The position numbers and the translations under genes are program-made. From Phenylobacterium montanum (GTDB lineage Bacteria; Pseudomonadota; Alphaproteobacteria; Caulobacterales; Caulobacteraceae), in contig NZ_CP073078.1 in assembly GCF_018135625.1 (NCBI RefSeq), positions 248,001 to 312,000 on the forward strand: a stretch of DNA of 64,000 bases, written 5' to 3'. The notes below the pieces were generated by a model that was given only the letters and a program-made list of their open reading frames with translations, was not told the DNA's origin and did no database searches. Shown one piece after another: positions 1 to 9,683 of the stretch (position 1 is the first letter of the stretch; each line of letters begins with the position of its first letter).

Positions 1-1615
<1,615 letters not shown>

Positions 1616-1623
1616 TCGGAAGC

Positions 1624-1650
1624 GGGCGCTGGGCTACTGTCCCAGCGCCC
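1624..1650. terminator. Perfect 10-bp hairpin between convergent eno and racemase genes
   Basis: GGGCGCTGGG, a 7-base loop and CCCAGCGCCC form a perfect stem just after the eno stop. It covers the last codons of the convergent gene, whose stop codon lies in the loop. There is no T-run, so it is at best a weak or bidirectional terminator; it may also protect the 3' end. Confidence 0.45.
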
Positions 1651-2341
1651 AGTCCACCGCCGCCAGGGCGTGCAGGGTGGTGGTGTCGAAGAGGGGGACC
1701 GTGCTGTCCTCCGGCTTCACCAGCAGCATGATCTCGGTGCAGCCCAGGATCACCGCCTGGGCGCCGCGCTGGACCAGCCGGGCGATCACCTCGCGATAGA
1801 GCGCGCGCGAGTCCTCGCGGACGATCCCGGCGATCAGCTCATGATAGATGACCCGATGGACGACCGCCCGGTCGTCGTCATCAGGGACCAGCACCTCAAG
1901 CCCGTGCTCTCTTGCCAGCCGGCCCTTGTAGAAGTCCTGCTCCATGGTGAAGGCGGTGCCCAGAAGGCCGACGCGGGTCAGGCCGGCGGCCCGGATCGCC
2001 GCCGCGGTGGGATCGGCGATATGCAGCAGGGGGATGCCGGTCGCCGCAGCCACCTCGTCGGCCATGCGGTGCATGGTGTTGGTGCAGATGACGATCAGGC
2101 CGGCGCCGCCGCGCTCGAGCCGTTGCGCCGCCTCGATCATCATCCCGGTCAGGCGATCCCATGCGCCGGCGTGCTGCAGGGCCTCGATCTCGGCGAAGTC
2201 GAAAGTCCACATCAGGCTGCGCGCCGAATGGGCCTCGCCTAGCCGCCGCCGGGCTTCCTGGTTGATGATGCGGTAGTACTCCGCCGAGCTTTCCCAGCTC
2301 ATGCCGCCGATCAGGCCGATGACGCGGTCGCCCGGCCGCAT
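1634..2341 (-). CDS. Aspartate/glutamate racemase family protein
   Basis: A protein of about 235 residues of the Asp/Glu/hydantoin racemase superfamily. The N-terminal GLIGGMSWESSAEYYRIIN is characteristic of the aspartate racemase (YgeA-like) group. Both catalytic cysteines are present: VICTNTMH in the first half and ILGCTEI in the second, the pair needed for the two-base mechanism on amino acids. It is probably cytoplasmic. The start at 2341 (MRPGDRVIG) lies 4 bases after the stop of the RcnB-like gene, suggesting translational coupling. An ATG at 2368 inside that gene would add 9 residues. The substrate (Asp, Glu or a broader range) cannot be told from sequence alone. Confidence 0.85.
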   Translation of the reverse strand: MRPGDRVIGLIGGMSWESSAEYYRIINQEARRRLGEAHSARSLMWTFDFAEIEALQHAGAWDRLTGMMIEAAQRLERGGAGLIVICTNTMHRMADEVAAATGIPLLHIADPTAAAIRAAGLTRVGLLGTAFTMEQDFYKGRLAREHGLEVLVPDDDDRAVVHRVIYHELIAGIVREDSRALYREVIARLVQRGAQAVILGCTEIMLLVKPEDSTVPLFDTTTLHALAAVDWALGQ

Positions 2342-2345
2342 CGGC

Positions 2346-2921
2346 TCAATACCCGCCGGAGATGACATCGAAGATCAGGCCCGTGCCCATCGCCACGAGG
2401 ACGAAGTCGTCGCCCTCGTGCACCCAGTAGTAGCCACGCGGCGGCCGGCGCAGGTGGTAGCGGCCGAAGTCGCTGACCACCGCCCCGCGATAGGCGGGCG
2501 GCAGGACCTGGCCGCGTCGCCAGCGGCCGTAGGCCGCGCCCGGGGGGGCATAGCGTGGCGAGCCATAGCCAGGGACGGCATAGGGGCGCGCGCCATAGCC
2601 CGGCGGACCATAGGCGGGCGGGCGGTAGCCGGGATAGGTGGGATAGGCGCCGCCGGGGGGGTAGTATTGCGGCCGGGCGGGCTGATAGGTCGGTTGGCCC
2701 CGGCCGCCGTAGGGCGGAACATAGTAGCCGCCGCGCTCTGGGTCGCGACCGCCCGGCGGGGCGTATTCCTGACGCCCGCGCGGCGCTTCGCGCTGTTGCT
2801 GCTGCTGTTGGTGCTGGCCGCCCCGCTCGCGATCGCCGTGATCGCCATGCTCGGCGCGCGCGGCGATCGGCGCCGTCAGGGCCAGGAGCGCGATCGCGGC
2901 AAGGCGAACCCACGATTTCAA
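2346..2921 (-). CDS. RcnB-family periplasmic protein with Gln-run and Tyr/Pro-rich repeats
   Basis: A 191-residue secreted protein. I chose the TTG at 2921 because a strong GGAGG lies 7 bases upstream and the protein then opens with a clean signal peptide (KSWVRLAAIALLALTAPIAARA). After a charged His/Asp/Gly stretch and seven consecutive glutamines comes a low-complexity region of YPP and PGYG repeats. The C-terminal 60 residues (RRGQVLPPAYRG, RYHLRRPPRGYYWV, DDFVLVAMGTGLI) match the RcnB domain, named for an E. coli periplasmic protein affecting nickel/cobalt homeostasis. Most family members, this one included, have no tested role. It sits just upstream of the racemase-like gene on the same strand. 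Confidence 0.82.
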   Translation of the reverse strand: MKSWVRLAAIALLALTAPIAARAEHGDHGDRERGGQHQQQQQQREAPRGRQEYAPPGGRDPERGGYYVPPYGGRGQPTYQPARPQYYPPGGAYPTYPGYRPPAYGPPGYGARPYAVPGYGSPRYAPPGAAYGRWRRGQVLPPAYRGAVVSDFGRYHLRRPPRGYYWVHEGDDFVLVAMGTGLIFDVISGGY

Positions 2922-3283
2922 GATCCTGCCTCCTTTCCGCCGATCTTCGCCGGGCACCCTGCCGCGTTGCGGGTGAACCGAGGCTGAACGATCGAACTCC
3001 AAGCCTACATAGCCCGTCGCGGCCCGGGCGGCGATCCCTGGCCAGGAGGTCGGATCATTCGCACACTGCACACTTGCTGGGCGTCGATGCGACAACTTGT
3101 CTTAAAGAAGTATTCGCGAGCCCAGGTGCGACCAAAGTGCGCATGTGGCCAGGTTAAGAATGGCTAACGGACGCCTTAATCATATTTTCAACTACGAGGA
3201 CGCCTAATGCTCTCGAGGGCGAGAAAACCGCTCCGGACACCGGGCGGCCCGCTCCCCTCATCGAATTTGAGGGAGCTGACAAA
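2922..3283. other. Intergenic region, divergent promoters
   Basis: About 360 bases separate the divergent RcnB-like and Sel1-like genes. It carries AT-richer stretches near 3085-3200, as expected for promoters, and a strong SD for the RcnB-like gene near 2930. I see no RNA gene or convincing reading frame. Confidence 0.5.
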
Positions 3284-3559
3284 ATGTACGTTGAGCAAAC
3301 GCCGCCGGCCATTGTTGGTCTGCCGCTGCCGAAGGCCGATTCCACCGGGGACGAGCTGTTCCGGATGGGCCTTCTCTATTCCACCGGCCAAGGGGGCGCG
3401 CCCCTGGACTACGTCTCCGCGCACATGCTGTTCAACCTGGCCGCCATGCGCGGTTCGGTCGAGGCCAAGGTCTACCGCAAGGAGATCAGCCAGGAGATGG
3501 ATCCGATGGACGTGGCCGAAGCCCAGCGCGCCGCGCGCGAATGGCTGTCCCACGGCTGA
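3284..3559 (+). CDS. Small Sel1-repeat-like protein
   Basis: A 91-residue protein with one Sel1/TPR-like helical hairpin: DELFRMGLLYSTGQGG followed by YVSAHMLFNLAAMRGSVEAKVYRKEIS and an acidic helix ending QRAAREWLSHG. Sel1 repeats mediate protein-protein contacts. There is no signal peptide, so it is probably cytoplasmic. The start at 3284 has GGGAG 8 bases upstream. From memory, similar short proteins are common in Caulobacterales, but I know no assigned function. It converges on the polysaccharide export gene, with a GC-rich hairpin between them. Confidence 0.75.
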   Translation: MYVEQTPPAIVGLPLPKADSTGDELFRMGLLYSTGQGGAPLDYVSAHMLFNLAAMRGSVEAKVYRKEISQEMDPMDVAEAQRAAREWLSHG

Positions 3560-3566
3560 TCTGATC

Positions 3567-3600
3567 TCGGCGCGGGCTGCGACAGGCGCCCGCGCGCCGA
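3567..3600. terminator. GC-rich hairpin between convergent genes
   Basis: TCGGCGCGGGC and a nearly complementary GCCCGCGCGCCGA arm with a small bulge form a stable stem between the Sel1-like gene and the convergent hfsD-like gene. There is no T-run, so termination is inferred from position only. Confidence 0.35.
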
Positions 3601-3620
3601 CCCCGAACTGATTTGCTGTC

Positions 3621-4400
3621 TTATTTCGCGACCGTGCCTGCCAGATAGGTCGGGCCGACGGTGTAGTTGAAGCCGAACTGCACCGGGTTGATGTCGCGGA
3701 AGTACTGCTGGACGAAGATCCCCGCCTCGGCGATCCGCGTGCGGGGAACATAGACCACGTCGAACCGTCGCAGCGGCACAACGTCCGTCAGCCCCGGATC
3801 GCTCACACCCCGCATCAGGTTCGCGGTCCGCATCATCGCCTGGCCGTTGGGCCCGCGGCGGATGATCACCACCTCGGTCCGCTTCGCCGCGGTCTTGAAG
3901 CCACCGGCCATGATCACCGCCTGCAGCGCATTGATGTCGCCGGGCATGTCGTAGACGCCGGGCTTGTCGACCTCTCCGCCAACAAACACCTTCAGGGGCG
4001 CCGCCTTGACCGAGACGGTCACCATGGGCTGCAAAAGCTGGCTGGCGTAGGCGCGGTCCAGGATGTTCTCGACATCACCAAGGGTGCGGTCGGCCACCTC
4101 GACCGGCGGCAGGAGCGCCAGGCTGATGCGGCCGTCGGGCTGCACCGTAACCGTCTTGGAAAGCTCCGGAGCGGAGGGAACCGTGACCTCGACCTCGTCG
4201 CCGGGATAGAGCCGATAGGGCGGCTCGGCCGTGCTCCAGGTGGCGTAGGCGATGTTCGGGAAGTTCGCCGAAGGATGCGGCGAAGTGGCGAACACGTCCG
4301 GCCGCGCCTTCTCGACCGTGTCGCAGGCGGCCAGCGTGCAGGCGGCGACGCCGGCTGCGAGACCGAGCAGGCGAGGGCGATGGAAGCGATTGAAAGCCAT
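3621..4400 (-). CDS. Polysaccharide export lipoprotein, Wza/HfsD-like
   Basis: A 259-residue outer-membrane polysaccharide export protein. With the ATG at 4400 it opens with a lipoprotein signal (LLGLAAGVAACTLAAC) and cysteine lipobox. Then follow the Poly_export domain (YRLYPGDEVEVTVPSAPELSKTVTVQPDGRISLALL) and SLBB-like repeats (KVFVGGEVDKPGVYDMPG). This family forms the outer-membrane ring through which capsule, exopolysaccharide or holdfast polysaccharide leaves the cell. Next to hfsA-, hfsB- and hfsC-like genes, HfsD is the natural equivalent, although here the gene faces away from them. An upstream ATG at 4490, 4 bases after the MFS stop, would hide the lipobox and is less likely. Confidence 0.85.
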   Translation of the reverse strand: MAFNRFHRPRLLGLAAGVAACTLAACDTVEKARPDVFATSPHPSANFPNIAYATWSTAEPPYRLYPGDEVEVTVPSAPELSKTVTVQPDGRISLALLPPVEVADRTLGDVENILDRAYASQLLQPMVTVSVKAAPLKVFVGGEVDKPGVYDMPGDINALQAVIMAGGFKTAAKRTEVVIIRRGPNGQAMMRTANLMRGVSDPGLTDVVPLRRFDVVYVPRTRIAEAGIFVQQYFRDINPVQFGFNYTVGPTYLAGTVAK

Positions 4401-4456
4401 GGCGAAGGCGAGCTTCGGATCCTCTTGGACACTGAAGCCAGTGTTAAGGAGAAGGG

Positions 4457-4471
4457 GTAATTTCCGGTTAA
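4457..4471 (-). promoter_or_regulatory. Candidate CtrA-type box upstream of the hfsD-like gene
   Basis: On the minus strand this reads TTAA-N7-TTAC, one mismatch from the CtrA consensus TTAA-N7-TTAA. It lies about 57 bases upstream of the 4400 start. The same one-mismatch form, GTAA-N7-TTAA on the plus strand, precedes the hfsA-like gene. CtrA binding is inferred. Confidence 0.35.
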
Positions 4472-4494
4472 GGGCGGTCGCCAAAGTCATCGGT

Positions 4495-5745
4495 TCATGG
4501 GCTCGCCCGGCCATCGAGCCTTCCCCGAAGCCCGGTCAGACCGAGGACTGCCAGGCCGGCGAACCCGGCCCCGGCGAGGAAGGTGGCCGAAGGGCCGACG
4601 TGTTGCCACAGTTCGCCGGCGAGCGAACTCGACGCTATGACCGCGAGGCCGGTGGCGAGGTTGAAGACGCCGAAGCCCGTGCCGCGCAACCGCGCCGGGG
4701 CCGTGTCTGCGATGAGGGCTGAGAACAGACCCTGGGACAGGCCCATGTGCGCACCCCATAGCCCCGCGCCCACAATGAGGCCTAGCGGCGAGCGGAAGCC
4801 GGCGATGACGAGATCAGCGAGGACAAGGACGACGAGGCCGCCGGCCAGCACCTGCCAGCGAGGCCTCCGATCCGACAGGCGGCCGGCTGGCGCCGCAATC
4901 AGGGCATAGACCAGGCTCATCGCCGCCATCACGATCGGCGCCTGCGCCGCAGCCAGCCCGACATCGATCGCCCGCAGAATCAGGAAGGCCTCGCTGAACC
5001 GGGCGAAGGTCATGATCACGCCGAGGATCAGCACCGCCCAGAAGGCGCGGCCCATGCCGGCGACTTCGGCCAGGCGGATCGGCGTGCGCGCCGGCCCGGA
5101 GCTCTCGCGCTCTGGCTCCTTGACGCCGAAGACTAGCAGCAACACGCAGATGATCGCCGGCGCCACGGCCCATCCGAGCACCTTGCGAATGTCGGCCAGG
5201 GCCAGCATCAGGCCCATCGCCGCGAGCGGGCCGGCGACTGCGCCGACGGTGTCGAGCGCCTGGCGCACGCCATAGGCGGCCCCTCGCAGCGCGCTGGGCG
5301 TTATGTCGGCGACAAGGGCGTCTCGCGGCGCCCCGCGCAGCCCCTTACCCACCCGGTCCGCCAGGCGCGCCGCCAGGACCGCGCTCCAGGTTTGGGCGAG
5401 GGGAAAGACCGGTTTCGTCAGCGCCGCCAGCCCATAGCCGGCCACCGCCAGCCACTTGCGATGGCCCAGGCGATCGGAGAGCCAGCCCGAGAAGACCTTG
5501 GTGACCGAGGTCGCCCCCTCCGCCATGCCTTCGATCACGCCCAGCAGCGCCGCGCTGGCGCCCAGAGTCGAGACCATGAAGATCGGAAGGAGCGCATGGA
5601 TCATCTCGGACGACAGGTCCATGAACATCGAGACGAAGCCGAGCGTCCAGACGGCGCGCGGTATCGCGCGCCAGCCCGCGATGCCGGTGATGGGCGGGGC
5701 GCGATCGGAAGACCCGTCCCGGGCGGATTCCGTTTCTTCGGTCAT
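4495..5745 (-). CDS. MFS transporter
   Basis: A 416-residue major facilitator with 12 predicted membrane segments. The loop 2-3 signature is present (GWLSDRLGHRKWLAVAGYG), as are an RVGKGLRGAPRDALVADI loop in the first half and a GRLSDRRPRWQVLAGG loop in the second. This pattern fits the putative permease or multidrug-type MFS proteins; the cargo cannot be read from sequence. The gene is upstream of and co-directional with the hfsD-like gene (its stop is 94 bases from the chosen start) and divergent from the hfsA-like gene. Its place inside the polysaccharide module may be incidental. Confidence 0.85.
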   Translation of the reverse strand: MTEETESARDGSSDRAPPITGIAGWRAIPRAVWTLGFVSMFMDLSSEMIHALLPIFMVSTLGASAALLGVIEGMAEGATSVTKVFSGWLSDRLGHRKWLAVAGYGLAALTKPVFPLAQTWSAVLAARLADRVGKGLRGAPRDALVADITPSALRGAAYGVRQALDTVGAVAGPLAAMGLMLALADIRKVLGWAVAPAIICVLLLVFGVKEPERESSGPARTPIRLAEVAGMGRAFWAVLILGVIMTFARFSEAFLILRAIDVGLAAAQAPIVMAAMSLVYALIAAPAGRLSDRRPRWQVLAGGLVVLVLADLVIAGFRSPLGLIVGAGLWGAHMGLSQGLFSALIADTAPARLRGTGFGVFNLATGLAVIASSSLAGELWQHVGPSATFLAGAGFAGLAVLGLTGLRGRLDGRASP

Positions 5746-5900
5746 CTGGTGCGGCCGCCTTGAGTCGTCACGCGCTGAAGCCGGCGGCCAAGCTTGAGCC
5801 GTTCGATCGCCGTCCCCGTGGACCCTACCGGCTCGGCCCTGGGGGCGCGACAGGTGTTTCGATCAGGGCCGATGCGGGCCGCCGCCTTTCGCCGGTATGG

Positions 5901-5915
5901 GTAACCAGAGCTTAA
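5901..5915 (+). promoter_or_regulatory. Candidate CtrA-type box upstream of the hfsA-like gene
   Basis: GTAA-N7-TTAA, one mismatch from the CtrA consensus, ends 49 bases before the 5964 start. Its partner at 4457-4471 has the same mismatch. Binding is inferred, not shown. Confidence 0.35.
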
Positions 5916-5963
5916 TCGCAGCAGGCCAACCTTCCCGGCCGAGCCTATACTGCCTGGAATCGC

Positions 5964-7463
5964 ATGACCTCCGCCGCCTGGCCATCGCAGACGCCCTATG
6001 CCGCGCCTCCGCGCGCAGGCGATGCCGTGCGGGTGCGGGTCCGCTACGACGCCGCCGACATAGCCGCGCTTCTGTGGCGCGAGTGGCCGCTGATGCTGAC
6101 TGTGTTCCTGGGCCTCGCAGTCCTGGGCGTCGGCTTCGCCCTGACGCTGAAGACCGCCTATCCGGCGCAGTCCAGCATCCTGGTCCGGCTTGGCCAGGAA
6201 TATGTCTACCAACCCTCGGTCGGCGACGCCGCCCGCGGCGCGGTGCCGGAAAACGACCAGGTGGTGCAGTCCGAGGTCGAGATCCTGTCGAGTCCGCAGC
6301 TGAAGCAGCTGGTGATCGGCCGCATCGGCCTGGCCACGCTCTATCCGAGCCTGGCCAGGGCGGCGAATTCCTCCGAGCCCGGCGCCCGCCAGGAGGCGAT
6401 CGACAAGGCCGTTGGGGCGATGCAGAAGTCGCTGAAGATCGACACCGCGCCCGGCGCGCCTGTGGTCCGTCTCAGCTTCACCCACACCGACCCCGCGGTG
6501 GCGGCCCAGACCCTGAACACCCTGGTCGACCTCTATGTCGGCTACCGCCGCACGGTGCTCCTGGATCAGACCCAGCCGCTGGAGGACCAGCGCCGCACCT
6601 TCGAGGCGCGGCTGGCCCAGGCCGATGAGGCCTATGAGAACTTCCTCGGCAGCAACAATATCGGCGACTTCGAAGCGGAAAAGGCTTCGCTGGCCCAGCT
6701 TCAGGCCAGCCTGCAGCAGCAGAAGTTCGCCGCCGACGCGTCCTTGAAGGAAAAGCAGGGCCGGCTCGCCGCCCTCAGCGCCCAGGTGGGCCAGGTCGCG
6801 CCCGAGGTCGGGCTCTATCACGACCTCGATCACCAGGCGCAGGACAAGCTGACCGAGCTGAAGGTCCAGCGCGGCGCCCTGCTCAGCCGCTATCGCCCCG
6901 ACGCCCAGCCGGTGCGGGACCTGGACAACCAGATCGCCGCCCTGGAGAAGGGGATCGGCGACGGCAGCCTGCAGGGCGAGGGCGCACGCCGCATGGGCGT
7001 GAATCCCGTCTATCAGACCGTGCAGGCGGACCGGCTGCAGATGGCCGCCGAGGTCGCCGCCCTGCAGCAGTCGTCCCGCGTCCTGGCGCAGCAGATCGAG
7101 CAGGTCACCGAGCGCCAGCTGCGCCTGGCCCAGCTGGAGCCGCAGTATCAGGACCTGTCGCGCGACCGCGACGTCCTGCAGAGCAATGTCCGCGACTTCA
7201 CCGTCAAGGAGCAGCAGAGCCAGGCCGCCGCCGCCATCGCCCGGCAGAGCAACGACAATATCAGCATCGTCCAGCGGGCTACCCCGCCGGTGCAAGGCAA
7301 GAGCCTCAAGCGCCCGGTGATGCTGCTGGCGATCCTGATGGCCGCGTTCACCGCGGTCTGCGCCGGCCTCGTGCGGGTATTCCTGCGCCCGGGCCTTCCC
7401 TCGGCCGCCTCGGCCTCCAGGACCCTCGACCTACCGATCCTCGCCACCGCTGCGGCCAAGTGA
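5964..7463 (+). CDS. Wzz/GumC-type polysaccharide chain-length protein, HfsA-like
   Basis: A 499-residue inner-membrane protein of the Wzz/GumC family. A short cytoplasmic N terminus leads to a membrane helix (WPLMLTVFLGLAVLGVGFAL), then a Wzz domain (YPAQSSILVRLGQEYVYQP; EVEILSSPQLKQLVIGRIGL). A long periplasmic coiled coil rich in Gln and Ala spans roughly residues 200-440, followed by a second helix (MLLAILMAAFTAVCAGLVRVFL). There is no fused kinase domain. Such proteins set chain length and link polymerase to export. Length and partners match Caulobacter HfsA. The gene is followed after 66 bases by the hfsB-like gene. Confidence 0.85.
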   Translation: MTSAAWPSQTPYAAPPRAGDAVRVRVRYDAADIAALLWREWPLMLTVFLGLAVLGVGFALTLKTAYPAQSSILVRLGQEYVYQPSVGDAARGAVPENDQVVQSEVEILSSPQLKQLVIGRIGLATLYPSLARAANSSEPGARQEAIDKAVGAMQKSLKIDTAPGAPVVRLSFTHTDPAVAAQTLNTLVDLYVGYRRTVLLDQTQPLEDQRRTFEARLAQADEAYENFLGSNNIGDFEAEKASLAQLQASLQQQKFAADASLKEKQGRLAALSAQVGQVAPEVGLYHDLDHQAQDKLTELKVQRGALLSRYRPDAQPVRDLDNQIAALEKGIGDGSLQGEGARRMGVNPVYQTVQADRLQMAAEVAALQQSSRVLAQQIEQVTERQLRLAQLEPQYQDLSRDRDVLQSNVRDFTVKEQQSQAAAAIARQSNDNISIVQRATPPVQGKSLKRPVMLLAILMAAFTAVCAGLVRVFLRPGLPSAASASRTLDLPILATAAAK

Positions 7464-7529
7464 CCCTTGCGGGGAGCTGGGGACCGATATGCTAGAAACT
7501 GAGTTTCTCCGCGTGCGGCGATTCGAGTG

Positions 7530-8231
7530 ATGGTGGATCTGACGTCTGAGATGGCCCAGCTCTGGGCCTCGCTGGGGCCGCCGCCCCCCGGACCGGCGCG
7601 GGTGATCCAGTTCATCGGCGCCCGCAGCGGGGAGGGGACCTCGACGGTCGCGCGAGAGTTCGCCCGTTTCGCCGCCGAGCGAACCCGCCGGGCGGTCTGG
7701 CTAGTGGACCTCGACTTCGCGGACTCCGGCCAGTACCGCGCCATCGCCGCCGAGCCGGAGCGCTTCGGCCCGTTGGGCGCCGCCGCCGCTGCTTCGCCGG
7801 ACGGCTCCTGCTTCTTCACCGTCCAGCCGCCGGCGCGCGACGCCGAGGGCCGGGTCGTCGCCGACAGCCGCTATCTGGTCGCCCATCCGGTCGGCGGCTC
7901 CAAGCTTTGGGTGACCCGGTTCCGGCGCGAGCTGTTGCAGGCCGGGCAGGGCGTCGGGGTCGTCCAGGCGCCCGACTACTGGAACGCCCTGCGGCGCAAC
8001 GCCGAACTGGTGGTGGTCGATGCTCCGGCTCTCGACCGGGCCCAGACCGGGCCGCTGGTGGCGCCGTTCATGGATTTCTCGGTCCTGGTGCTGGCCGAGG
8101 GCGGCGCGGAGGCCGGGGATGCGCTCGCCCTGAAGGCGGCGATCGAGGGCGCCGGCGGGCGCTGCGCCGGCATCGTCTTCAACCGCGTCAGCCTGCAGCC
8201 GCCCGGCTTCCTGAAGGCGGTGCTGAGATGA
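7530..8231 (+). CDS. CpsD/CapB-like (HfsB-like) P-loop protein with a degenerate Walker A
   Basis: A 233-residue protein with the MinD/tyrosine-autokinase fold that accompanies Wzz proteins. The P-loop region reads FIGARSGEGTSTVAREFARF: the usual GEGKST is GEGTST, so the Walker A lysine is missing. A Walker A'-like LVDLDFADSG and a Walker B-like LVVVDAPALD are present. No tyrosine-rich tail is visible. It would sit on the cytoplasmic face as partner of the HfsA-like protein, perhaps in a structural rather than catalytic role. ATG at 7530 or GTG at 7527 could start it. Its stop overlaps the next gene's ATG (ATGA). Confidence 0.78.
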   Translation: MVDLTSEMAQLWASLGPPPPGPARVIQFIGARSGEGTSTVAREFARFAAERTRRAVWLVDLDFADSGQYRAIAAEPERFGPLGAAAAASPDGSCFFTVQPPARDAEGRVVADSRYLVAHPVGGSKLWVTRFRRELLQAGQGVGVVQAPDYWNALRRNAELVVVDAPALDRAQTGPLVAPFMDFSVLVLAEGGAEAGDALALKAAIEGAGGRCAGIVFNRVSLQPPGFLKAVLR

Positions 8232-9520
8232 CCTCGCCAGCCGTGGCCTGGCCGCCGCCGCAGGAAGCGGGCCTGCGCGCCGAGCCGCAGCCGCGATGGC
8301 GCACGGTGCTGGCCTTCGGCCTCTCGGTGCTGGTGCTGCTGACCTACAGCGGCGCCTGGGTCTCGCCCCTGATCGGCGAGCAGACCGATCCGGCCAGCTC
8401 GAACCTCGTGCGCAACCTCTATTTCCCGGCCTATGGCGCGACCATCGCGCTGGCGGCCCTGTGCTGGCGCGACGTGCTCAGGGTCCTGCTGCGCGAGCCG
8501 TTCCTGATCCTGCTGCTCTGCGTCGCCGCAGCCTCGACCGCCTGGTCGGTCGAACCGGACCAGACCCAAAGGCGGGTGATCGCCCTGGCCTTCACCACGC
8601 TCAGCGGGGTGGTGCTGGGCGCCCGATGGCGCTGGGCGCGGCTGGCGGAGGTGCTAGCGACCGCCTTCGCGATCCTGGCTTTGGCCTCATTGATTGCAGG
8701 CCTTTTCATCCCCTCGGTCGGACGCATGGCGGTGCTGTTCCCCGGCGCCTGGCGCGGCCTTTGGGACGAGAAGAACACGTTCGGCGCGGTGATGACCTTC
8801 GCCGTCCTGTTCTTCGGCGCTGCAGCGCTGTTCGCGCCGCGGCGCGCCCTGCTCTGGGGACTGATGGCCGCGGTCGGCCTCGCCCTGATCCTGCTGTCGA
8901 CTTCTAAGACCTCGTTGCTGGCCCTGTTCCTGGGGCTCGGCATGATGGGGTTCGTGCTTCTGGCCCGGCGCGGCGGCGCGGTGACAGTGGTCGCTGTCTA
9001 CGGCGCGGTGCTGCTGGCGGTCACCCTGGGCGCAGCGCTGTGGCTGGCGCCGGACGTATTCCTGGCCCTGCTGGGCAAGGACGCCACACTGACCGGCCGC
9101 ACGAGGATCTGGGCCGGCATCATGCGCCAGATTCGCCTGAGGCCCGTGCTGGGCTATGGCTATGGCGCGGTGTGGAACGAGACCGGCAATTGGGGGCCGC
9201 TGGCCAAGATCACCAAGGAGGCCGGCTTCGTCGCTCACCACGCGCACAACAGCTGGCTGGAGCAATGGCTGGGCCTGGGCCTCGTCGGCCTCTGGACCTG
9301 GGCGGCCTACTACTGCATGGCGCTGGGGCGAGCGGTCTGGGCGGTGTTCACCAGCCGCGGCGCGCTTCTCGCCTTCCCGTTCCTGATGGTCTACAGCCTG
9401 ATCAGCCTCAGCGAGAGCGTGGCGGTGGTCTATAACGACCTGCGCTGGGTGCTGTTCGTCTGCCTGGCGGCGCGGCTGGCCTTGCCGCAGAGCGGGCCCG
9501 AAGCCGAATCCCGGCCCTGA
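8228..9520 (+). CDS. O-antigen ligase/polymerase family membrane protein, HfsC-like
   Basis: A 430-residue polytopic membrane protein with about 10-12 helices. In the C-terminal half it carries the Wzy_C-type signature: TLTGRTRIWAGIMRQIRLRPVLGYGYGAV and, after a periplasmic loop, AHHAHNSWLEQWLGLGLVGL. Family members join lipid-linked repeat units (polymerase) or move glycans to acceptors (ligase). Overlap with the hfsB-like gene (ATGA at 8228) indicates one transcript, and the HfsC position supports a holdfast-type polymerase role. A terminator follows immediately. Confidence 0.82.
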   Translation: MTSPAVAWPPPQEAGLRAEPQPRWRTVLAFGLSVLVLLTYSGAWVSPLIGEQTDPASSNLVRNLYFPAYGATIALAALCWRDVLRVLLREPFLILLLCVAAASTAWSVEPDQTQRRVIALAFTTLSGVVLGARWRWARLAEVLATAFAILALASLIAGLFIPSVGRMAVLFPGAWRGLWDEKNTFGAVMTFAVLFFGAAALFAPRRALLWGLMAAVGLALILLSTSKTSLLALFLGLGMMGFVLLARRGGAVTVVAVYGAVLLAVTLGAALWLAPDVFLALLGKDATLTGRTRIWAGIMRQIRLRPVLGYGYGAVWNETGNWGPLAKITKEAGFVAHHAHNSWLEQWLGLGLVGLWTWAAYYCMALGRAVWAVFTSRGALLAFPFLMVYSLISLSESVAVVYNDLRWVLFVCLAARLALPQSGPEAESRP

Positions 9521-9554
9521 AAACGAAAAAGGCCCCGTGGGGGGCCTTGTCGTT
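9521..9554 (+). terminator. Intrinsic terminator after the hfsABC-like operon
   Basis: AAGGCCCC, a 4-base loop and GGGGCCTT (9529-9548) form the core. It is flanked by AAACGA and TCGTTT arms that extend the stem and give a T-containing tail. It starts directly after the stop at 9520. Confidence 0.8.
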
Positions 9555-9620
9555 TGAAGAACGCCACGGCGGGCCGGGCCCACCGCGACGCTCGACAATG
9601 TCAGCGAAGTGGCCGACGTC

Positions 9621-9683
9621 TCAGCTAAGGGTTTGATCCTTAACGGAGTTTACCAGCGACTCCGCGTGATGACATTGAGACAC
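9621..9683 (-). CDS. Possible 20-residue peptide behind a perfect Shine-Dalgarno sequence
   Basis: On the minus strand a GTG at 9683 lies 7 bases after GGAGG of a 17-base stretch fully complementary to the 16S rRNA 3' end. It opens a frame of 20 codons encoding MSQCHHAESLVNSVKDQTLS. The frame ends at 9621 and contains the CGGAGT/ACTCCG hairpin. I do not recognise the peptide. It could be a leader peptide or a very highly translated small protein. The motif could equally act on the plus strand as an anti-SD element in a non-coding RNA. The only support is the SD and a weak -10-like sequence. Confidence 0.35.
   Translation of the reverse strand: MSQCHHAESLVNSVKDQTLS

Noticed and set aside
2555-3157. 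200-codon plus-strand frame overlapping the RcnB-like gene
   Set aside because: Arg-rich translation typical of the complement of GC-rich coding DNA; no domain.
3154-3168. Possible CtrA box upstream of the Sel1-like gene (TTAA-N7-TAAC)
   Set aside because: The second half-site has two mismatches, too weak beside the better boxes elsewhere in the window.
5742-7295. Long open frame (517 codons) on the minus strand opposite the hfsA-like gene
   Set aside because: It mirrors a real, motif-bearing gene in GC-rich DNA; its translation is Leu/Gly/Gln-rich without any domain.
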